From Branchiostoma floridae (taxonomy: Eukaryota; Chordata; Leptocardii; Amphioxiformes; Branchiostomatidae), in NCBI RefSeq assembly GCF_000003815.2, contig NC_049995.1, forward strand, positions 12,755,436-12,819,435: DNA of 64,000 nucleotides, given 5' to 3'. This document shows, one piece after another, positions 21,201 to 30,200 of the stretch. The translations under genes were made by a program, and so were the position numbers. The notes under the pieces were generated by a model, which was not told the DNA's origin, did no database searches, and was given only the letters and a program-made list of their open reading frames with translations. Numbering within the stretch: position 1 is the stretch's first letter; the number at the start of each line of letters is the position of its first letter.

Positions 21201-24200
21201 ACAGGCCTTAGAAACAGCATACTTTGCTCTAGTTCGACCCAAGTTGGAGTACGCGTCAGCGCTACTGGGTGACTTGGCAAGTTCAGCTAGCAGGTTACTA
21301 GAACAGGTCCAGTACCAAGCAGGCCTTCTCGTCACAGGGGCGATGAAAGGTACTCCAAAATCTAACCTACTGCAGGAACTGGAATGGGACTCTCTAGCCA
21401 CCAGACGACAGCTCAACTCACTCACCATCATGTACAACATGAAGAACGGACCTGTACCCCCACATCTACAGCTGCTTACTCCGTCAACAAGAGGCGCCCA
21501 GTCTACAACACGTCTACAGCTACGTAACAACACTCACCTTCATGTTCCTCGTTGCCGGACCCAGACATTCAAAAACAGCTTTATTCCTTTCACATCGTCA
21601 CTCTGGAACCAGCTACCGCAGACAGTCAGAGACGCCCAAAGCCTCACTGATTTCAAGAGAGTTAGCAAAAAGCATCTGCTATCCACAAGGCACCACCAAA
21701 CTTACCGACGACTCGGCCCAAGGCACAGTAACATCCAAGCTGCCAGGCTACGCATGGGTTGGTGCCAACTAAACAGTACTTTGTACAAAATGAACATCAA
21801 GAGCAAACATTGTGTCTGTGGGGCTTCCTCCGAAACAGTTCAACACTACCTGCTACACTGCCCCCTGTATTCCGACCAGCGTAGCAAACTCACCTCCACC
21901 GTTGAACGCCTTGTACAACAACGGCCTACTGTTTCACTCCTGCTCCAGGGCTCACCTGACCATGACGCTGTCACCAATAGACAGCTTTCAGAAGCACTGT
22001 GTGTGTACACGATATCTACCAAAAGATTCACTTCCAGCCGTACCTCTGTCCAGTAAATCCTTAGCTAGTTCGTACAAAATGTTAGCTTTAACTGCTTTTA
22101 ATGTAAAAACTATTTTATTCTATTGCTTGTATATACATGTCCATTTTGTATTGTATATTTATATGTCTGTGGCCACAATATCAGCTTCGCTGCCTAGTGC
22201 CCGCAGTGTGTTGTCCTGTAACAACTTGAATAAAGAAAGAAAGACAGACAAGAATGGCTGCCAGGGCGGCGGGCGAGATGGGGTTAGGAGCTTGGAGCGA
22301 GCCGCAGCTCTGACCTAGTAAAGGATACAAAGGAACGTAGGGAGATAGGTTTATGACATGTTCAAGATCTCATCCATATGTGTATTCCAAATATCACAAA
22401 GCATATGCGATAGCATGGATACAGAGGAAATATCAGCACTAATAATTTTTTTCAACCTTTATCCATACTTGAAAATTACATATCTTCTGGCTTGGCCTTT
22501 TTTCAAGAGTTCCAGGTTTTATACACTTTGGTATTACAGGATCAAACATTTCTCTAAAACTTTTGATAGCACTGACTCAAAGAATGCAATTAGCCTCCTT
22601 CACTGATTCGCGATCTTCAACATGTTCTAAGATTCTCTAGATCTATGCCGGGAAAGGACTTGGCCGGTGATACAGTAATCGAATCAGCAAAAATAAACAC
22701 TGCCGTACCGAAAGTCTGCACAAGGTAGACTCCGTTGCCGTCTTCTAACGGGGCTGGTTTTTATTTTGTCACGTTGGCTGGGTTCTCTTGTGCCGGGGAA
22801 GGGAGTTTGCCGAGGAAGGGAGTATGCTGTGAAAGGGATCCGGAGTTTGCCGGGGCAAAANNNNNNNNNNNNNNNNNNNNNNNNNNNNNNNNNNNNNNNN
22901 NNNNNNNNNNNNNNNNNNNNNNNNNNNNNNNNNNNNNNNNNNNNNNNNNNNNNNNNNNNNAGCACAAGAGAACCCAGCCAACGTTGAGAAGCGCGAACCA
23001 ACGCCCCCCCCCCAATAAAAAAACCCAACAGCCCCGTTCGAAAACTGCAACGGATCCGGAGTCTAGCACAAGGAGGCATTCTGAATGCTACAACTCACGG
23101 TTCGGCACGGCTCCTGTCGGGTCGTCGGGACAAGTGCAGTTGTATCCCGTCAGGAAGTTGTTACAGATGCCGGTGCCGCACGGGTTGTCCTTACAGTGGT
23201 CTATCTCATTGCTGCAGTCCTTCCCTTCGTAGCCTTCCTTACACTCGCAGACAAAGTCCCCGATGCTGTTTTCACAGCTGATGGAGTTCACGCAAATTCC
23301 GCTAGAGGGACCAATTGCAAATGAAATGTGACTTACGTGTATAAGTGGCTGGAAATATCCTATACATATAGACTATGAAGTACGTGTCTTGATATTGCCA
23401 TCTCCAAGCAGACCGTACAGTGGGAAATACACACTTCTAGACCGGATAAACTCCTTATTATTAGGCGAGCTTATGCTTTTTTTATCCCATCTGCTTGGAG
23501 ATTATTGATATTGTATTGTCAGAAAAATATGACACTGGCTATTGAGTAATATATGTATAGAATTACACGGCCGATGCACATACGCCGGCCGGCCAAGATA
23601 TTTCTTTTCTCAACTGTTTATTCATTTTTTTATAAGTGTTGCAAACTTGGTTACCTGTTACACTGTTCAGTACATTCGTCACAGTCCTGTCCACAGTCAA
23701 CGCCCTTGTAGCCTGGCGCACAGCTGCAGTTCCGGCCAGCCGCGCTAGGTGTCGGCGTGTCCAGTTCGATGCACTCCGCGCCGTTGAGACACGGGAAGTC
23801 ATAGCAGTTGCGGATGACACTGCAGTTTTTACCTGGAATGAGTTAGACTTCATTAGCTATCATATGAGCTATCATATCTTTGTTTAGTTTAGGATTTTTA
23901 GCAAAAAAACGCAATAGTTAGAAAACTTGTGATAACTCGTTTTTTACCTGCAATCTTATTATTGTCTACTCTTCTAGTAAGAAATAGAGGACAGAGAGTG
24001 TTGTCTCTGCAGTGCTCTTTGTGCAATTATCCGAATGGTGCAACAAAGCGAAGTTAATAAGGTGGACCGCACCACCATTGGATTTTGGGATTTCGTGCAA
24101 TTAACAGAAGTGCGCGATTATCCGTTGTGCAACTATTTAGCTTTTACTGTATAGGGGTGCTGCAATCTGGATCTCTCAAACACACATCTTTCAAAGCGAT

Positions 24201-27200
24201 GGATAACTGTTCACAGGGGTCACTTTTCAAATACATGTAACACCAACATTTCGCAATTCAAAAACCTTTCCAGCCACTCAGCATGGACATAAAAAATGAA
24301 TTTCGTAGGGCCCCACTGCAAAGCAGTGTCAATCACTGAGCTGGGCAACCCAGGATAAAAATGAAAAAGAAATGATGTAATTGGACGTACCTTTGTACCG
24401 GTCCGTACAGGTGCAGTTGTAGTCGGCGATCTTGTCCGTGCACACCGCGCCATTCTGACAGGGGTTGGGACTGCAGTCGTCGATGTTGTAGCATTCGAGC
24501 GGGTCCTGAGACAGGACTCCGTATCCACGGATACACTCACACACTCCCATGCTGCACTGCTGACCCTCTCCCGTACACGAGTAGGACTGGCAGCTGGCAG
24601 ACTCCAGACAGGCAGAGAAGTCCACATCTCTGTAAGAAAAACAAAAGTCGCGTTAGACAGCGAATGCAAGGAGGAACCGGTTTCAAACGCACTTCATGGC
24701 TCTCGTTCTGAAGGGTGAAACATGTTGGTCACTCAAAAGTTGTAGGTGTATCAATTGCTAACGATCAGTTCACTATAGGCGGCTCTATCGACCAAACTGG
24801 AATTTGTTAGCTACAACTTGACGTAGCCATGCGTTTCTTTCTTGTATTCAGTCTCTCGAATATCACTGAAATGTTCAGTCTAAGATTATCGTTTGTTAAC
24901 TTTCGAGGTTTATGTGTTTGTCAGCAGGGCTAGCCCTTTGTAATAGCTATAGGCTAGTTGGGCAGCCCTGGCTGTGTGTTCGGTGCGCATGCAGCCAAAC
25001 CAATAAATAAATAAAAAATAACTTTCGAGGATGGATGGAAAGTTAAAAAGTTCGAATGTGTGTTTTACTGACCTGGACGCCTCATTTTGGTTCTCGAAGT
25101 TGATCTGTGTGGGCGCCTCTTCCACGGCGCTGTAGGAGGAGAAGCGCAGCTCCTCCAAACAGCCGCGGAACGACTGCCGCACCTCGATGTCCGAGGACAG
25201 GTCTGCGCTGTTAGCGTCCGGGAAGCCGCCCACGTACAGGCGGTCCGCGTTCAGGGCCTGGGCGCTGTTCTGACTGCCTCCTGGTGGGATCAAGCAAACA
25301 CTTGGTTCATACACCTAAAGCCAGGTTCATACGTGTATGTATACTCAAGTATCTATTGAAGTCTTAGCCTCTACCAGGCTCCACAGGTCGCTAGAAAATA
25401 GTAGAAATTGGACAGATACAGACAACTAATAACACATCAGAGGAGTTAGCTGTCCGAGTTGAGCAACTACCTCCGCTAGCATGTTATCTATTTGACCAAT
25501 ATTTTAGAGTCTGGTAGAGACTAAGACTAAGAGGCTAAGGTCGTAATGCAAGAGCAGATAATACGTCCTGCCAAGAAACAAGTCAGAGACCAACGTGGCG
25601 CAAACAACTCGATGAATATCGCTAACGCATCAATGAAAAATTTAGCTTATCAGGACTGGTCCAGTGTGTACAGTGATGTTGTCATCTTTGCTGTTGGCGG
25701 CAAAATATGATCAAACTGAAACTCTAACTTACAGTCTATGGATAACTTAATTCTAGTTTCAGCATCTATATAGGGCACCATCAGTGGAAGGCGGAGCCTA
25801 TTCCTCTCCTCCCACCACCTTTTACCTCCCCAACCCGTCAGATACCCATTTGTACACCTGGGCGGAATGAGAAAAGTCGTGTAAAGTGTCTTTCCTAAGG
25901 GCACAGGATTGGTAGCATGTCAGGACCGCTGCGTTTTGGGCACCACCACCTGACCCTGTGAGGTGGAAGCAATACACCACTCCTGAGACTCTGTTGGCGA
26001 AGTCATTTTGAGAGACAGTCAAAATGACTGCCAAAATGACACCTTAAAAGAAACACCGGTCCGGAGAACTTACCGAAAGTTACTCGAGCAATAATATTCC
26101 CGGCGCCATCAACCAAGGTGGCCATGTTGCCTGTCCTCGTCACGGAAACTTCCTGCATTTCTCCATCATTGAAGGTTGTTCTGGTTGTTTTATATTTGGT
26201 GTCAGCACCACTTCCCTAGTGATGATCGAAAGACACAAAAACAACCGCTTGAAGTTGAAAACACAACTCTCCTAGCAAAGGTTAGGCCCCGGTTTGGCGT
26301 TTTATAGGGCTTTCTATTTTGTACCGTTTTCTTTTTGTCTCATGGTTTGTATGCCTATGAAGACGTCTAAAATGTCAAAAATAGCAAGAGCCTAACCTCT
26401 GCTTTGAGAGAAGAAAACATATATTATCGCTTTCTACACATCTCTTAAATAGGCACGATCGTGTTCCCCGAACATGTTTCCAAACGTTATGTGATTAATA
26501 ACCCCTGAACTGATTTTCAAAGCTTTATGGTACTATTGTTATCACTGCAAAGCACGCTACTAGCTAATAATTGTAACTTAATTCTTTGATACAAATTTGC
26601 TGCAAGTTACCAACTTTGGAAAATATAAAATGAGGTACCAATATACAGGAGCTGTAGCCTTACCCTTGTGTTGAGCCGCAGGACGAGCGCCCCGCCCTCC
26701 AAGTACAGAGCCAGGTACGCCGGGCCTCCGAAATAGAACAGGACACCGTCTGGAGCCCTGGAGACAGAACGTTATGTAAGACCATGGTAAGAATCCTTTC
26801 TTTAGTTACTTTTATTCCCAAACAACATGCAAGTGACATGACGTAGATCTGCTTTGTCTAACGTAATCTCAACCATTTTTGACGGACTATTTAGGTGATA
26901 ACGTTTTGAGACAAAGTCAGCGTATTTAACGAATGATCAAGCATGTAAACGTTGCATTTGTTCGCTACACACTTACTTGGTACTAGCATGAAATTTGATA
27001 CGAGTTTGGTAAATCAGAATATTGAATAGGTTAAAGTTGGGCCATATCGACTTCCAACAACCTTTAACACATTGCTTACGTCACACATGAGGCAAGTCAC
27101 GTGTCCAATGCCCCTTGGTCAGAAAACTGAAAATTCAGTCGAAAATTTCGTTGAGTCTAATTCTTTTAATTGGATAACAATTTAACATAGCCTTACTTAG

Positions 27201-30200
27201 TTCTGAAGTTGATACTGATGATCGTGTTGGACCGGGGAGTGCTGTCCACCTTCATCTCTAGGAATGACGTCGTCTTCGTCAGAGTGACCACGGATGGCGG
27301 CAGACAGACGACACACCGGTCCGTCACGCCCAGCGAGCTGTCGGGGTTGTTCAGGTCGATGTCGGTTTGCCCCGCACGCATGAAGTCTATGCAGACGATG
27401 GGGTAGGCCTTCAGGCGCTGGGTGTTGAGCTGGGTGGGAGGGGCGCAGAAAATCGAGAATTATCTCATGTCTATGCCTGATTGTCGGGACAATTCACTGA
27501 CTCATCAATCCTATTCTTTCATTAGAAGATGGAACACAACACATACTTACATACATATACTATGAACACTCACTTAAGTTTGTTTTTTTCTTGGCAAAAC
27601 TGAAAAGGAATTAAAGTAACGTCTCTAAAGCTTATTAGATGTCCAGATAATATCTTGTAAGACAAATAATCTCTTCATCTGTATAAAATATGAAGATTAT
27701 TTCCGGACGTTTCGAGTGAAAGTCATTACTTTTCTTTATTCCTGACACGTGACACGTGTACATGTAATTGGAAATGGAGTTTTACCCTCAGTTGATCAAT
27801 GGATTCGTATCCACCAATCTGAGTTTCTCCGACGAGGATGCTGCGGCTGAAGTCCAAGTCCACGACCACGTCCGTGATCACCTCTGGCGTGTAGGCGATC
27901 CCGTCGATGATGACTCCGGTGTTGGCGTTCAGGGTCCTCAGGTTTGTGATGGTGACATCGTGGGTCTGGTTCCTGAGAACGTTCTCGCCGGCGTACATCT
28001 ACGGAAGAGACAACGTAACCGTAAATGTAACCAGCATCTAATCTCTAAGCAGACCTTACGGTGCCACAAGCTTTAAGTTAGTATCAAAAGCTGGCAGAGG
28101 AGTGAAGCCGGCCTAGGAGTGTGTATGCGACCTGTGCCCGTTTGACTCCCTTAGCCGGCTATACTCCTTGCCTAACTTTGATACTATCTTATGGCACCGT
28201 AGGATCTGCTTGGAGATTAAACAGCATCCGCAGCTATCAGCCACAATAAACACTTTTTTCATCAGGCAGATAAATCGTCACCTAAGTAGCTTGTACTACC
28301 TTTGACATAGTAGTACCCATAATTCCTGTCGCGTACCCAGAAGTGTTCGAAAGTGCTTATTGTATCAATCCGCCTTTCAAATTATAATAAATATTGACGA
28401 TGTCTTTATTGTGTCATTGGGAGGCTAATATTTAATTACTAAAGGAAGCTGCGACAAAGTTGACTCTTAACTCAGCTACTATGAGTCTAAACTGCAACTT
28501 CAAATATTACCTCCACGGCCAGTCCATCTATGGACGCCTCGATGTACAGTCTCTGATCGTTGACTCCTAATGCGAAGAAGTTCCTCCCCTCCCCTTGTTG
28601 GTAAATCAGCACGCCCTTGTTGTTACAGTAGCGGAATGTGAACTCCAGTCTTGTCTCAGCGCCCACTAGAACATTACTGCCGAGGTTCCACTTCAAGTAG
28701 CCATTCTTGTCTATAAACTTCTCACACTTTGCTTGTGGTACCAATGCTACCAGGAGAACTGTGAACAACAACAAAACAAAACATCCGGATCAAATTATTT
28801 GCTGAAAGAAAGGCGGAGTTTATGCATGTAGACGCTAAAATGTGCCTAGTTCATGCCTGGTATTCAAGTCTTACGGGTCAGTGTGCTTTTCAATCTGTTC
28901 TCGCGGTAGACTGATTGTCACTGATAAAGAAGCAACAACATGACTCTACGTTAAAAATATGTCGGGGGCTCTGCGGGTGGAGGTCAAAGCTGTAGCCATG
29001 TGTAATTTGATGAAAATGTCAAAATCAACCTAGCTTAGTCTGTCGGCAAAATTTGCCGGAAATGCAGGAGAAGCATTTAAGAGGGTCTTGATTTTGAAAA
29101 TTTCCCGGGGGAGCATACCCGTACCCCCGGACCCCCCTGAGATGCGCCGTGCCTTCGGCGCTCCATGTGCTGAAACAATAGTTCCATCCCCCCATAAGAA
29201 ATTTGCTGCCGTCGTCTCTGTGGCGGGCCGGGAACTCTGCCCCCGTCAATGTACATTGTCCCTGTCATTCCTCCGGGTTCTGGGCACCCTTTTCTTCTCA
29301 CAATGTCATTAGTCGGATATTTTCACCCATTGATATAACTACTCTAGCGTTGTATGAATAAGAATGCACGTCAATGTTACTGTTATGCTTTGTAACTCTT
29401 TCTGAATTTACCGTTAAGCGTTACCGGGCCTCCTCAATTTACCGTTAAGCGTTACCAGGCCTCCTGAATTCACCGTTAAGCGTTACCAAGACCCCCCCCC
29501 CATGCAGACCCTCATTCAACTCTTGAGCAAACAACGTTTTGACGATACACTGATATGTTGTTGGATGATGAAGCACCTCGCTGCAATGGGTCTAGTAACC
29601 CTCGCCATACGATAGGTTTCAAACACCAGAGTGGGGACTTTTGATGTGCCAAACAGAATTTCGCTCTCTCGGAAAAAAAAGTTGTGTAAACTAAGTAATG
29701 TAAGTCATACGTTCGTGTGGAATGATTAAGTACAGGGTATTTAGCGCAAAACCAAGAGGTGCTAGGTTCGAATCCACTCATGTTACCGCATGATTTTGTA
29801 CTAATGGGAAAGGTACTATACAGGACGTTCCTCATTCCACCCAGGTGTAAAACTGGGTACCTGACTTTGGTTTATAGAGAGGTAAAAGGCGGCGGAAGTT
29901 TGATATTGGATCCGCCTTCGAATTGCAATACCGTGCCCCATATAACAACCCACAGCCCATATAAAAAATTAACCTCCTTGCTTTTACAAAGTCTATTAGT
30001 AGTAGACCATTGTCGATGGTTTGTTCTGTCCTAGTCTTGGTGAAAAACTACACTATTGTGGCTACCTAAGGTTACTAGTACCAGTATCTGTCCTCACCCG
30101 TTCAACGCAGTATTAGATACGGGCAGGTGGTAAGTTGCCAAGTAACCGTATCTAATTGACTGCGCTGGAAAGGTCAGGACAGAAAAAATTTCAAAATTTA

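Larger units (their letters stand above)
20382..22314 (-). pseudogene. LamG/EGF receptor exon 11 (EGF 5 end and first half of TM), interrupted by LINE
   Basis: The 5' part is 22253-22314 plus the 11-bp target copy, and the 3' part is 20382-20395. Between them is the LINE at 20407-22241. Acceptor TTTGTATCCTTTACTAG at 22315; donor TTTTAG|GTAAGT at 20382/20381. With the insertion and one target copy removed the exon is 87 bases and encodes RQSCGSLQAP and then ISPAALAAILVCLIVLL, giving the last EGF 5 cysteine and half a membrane helix. Phase 1 in and out matches both neighbours. The interruption is seen directly in the sequence, and the exon assignment is inferred from phase and domain fit. Confidence 0.8.
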
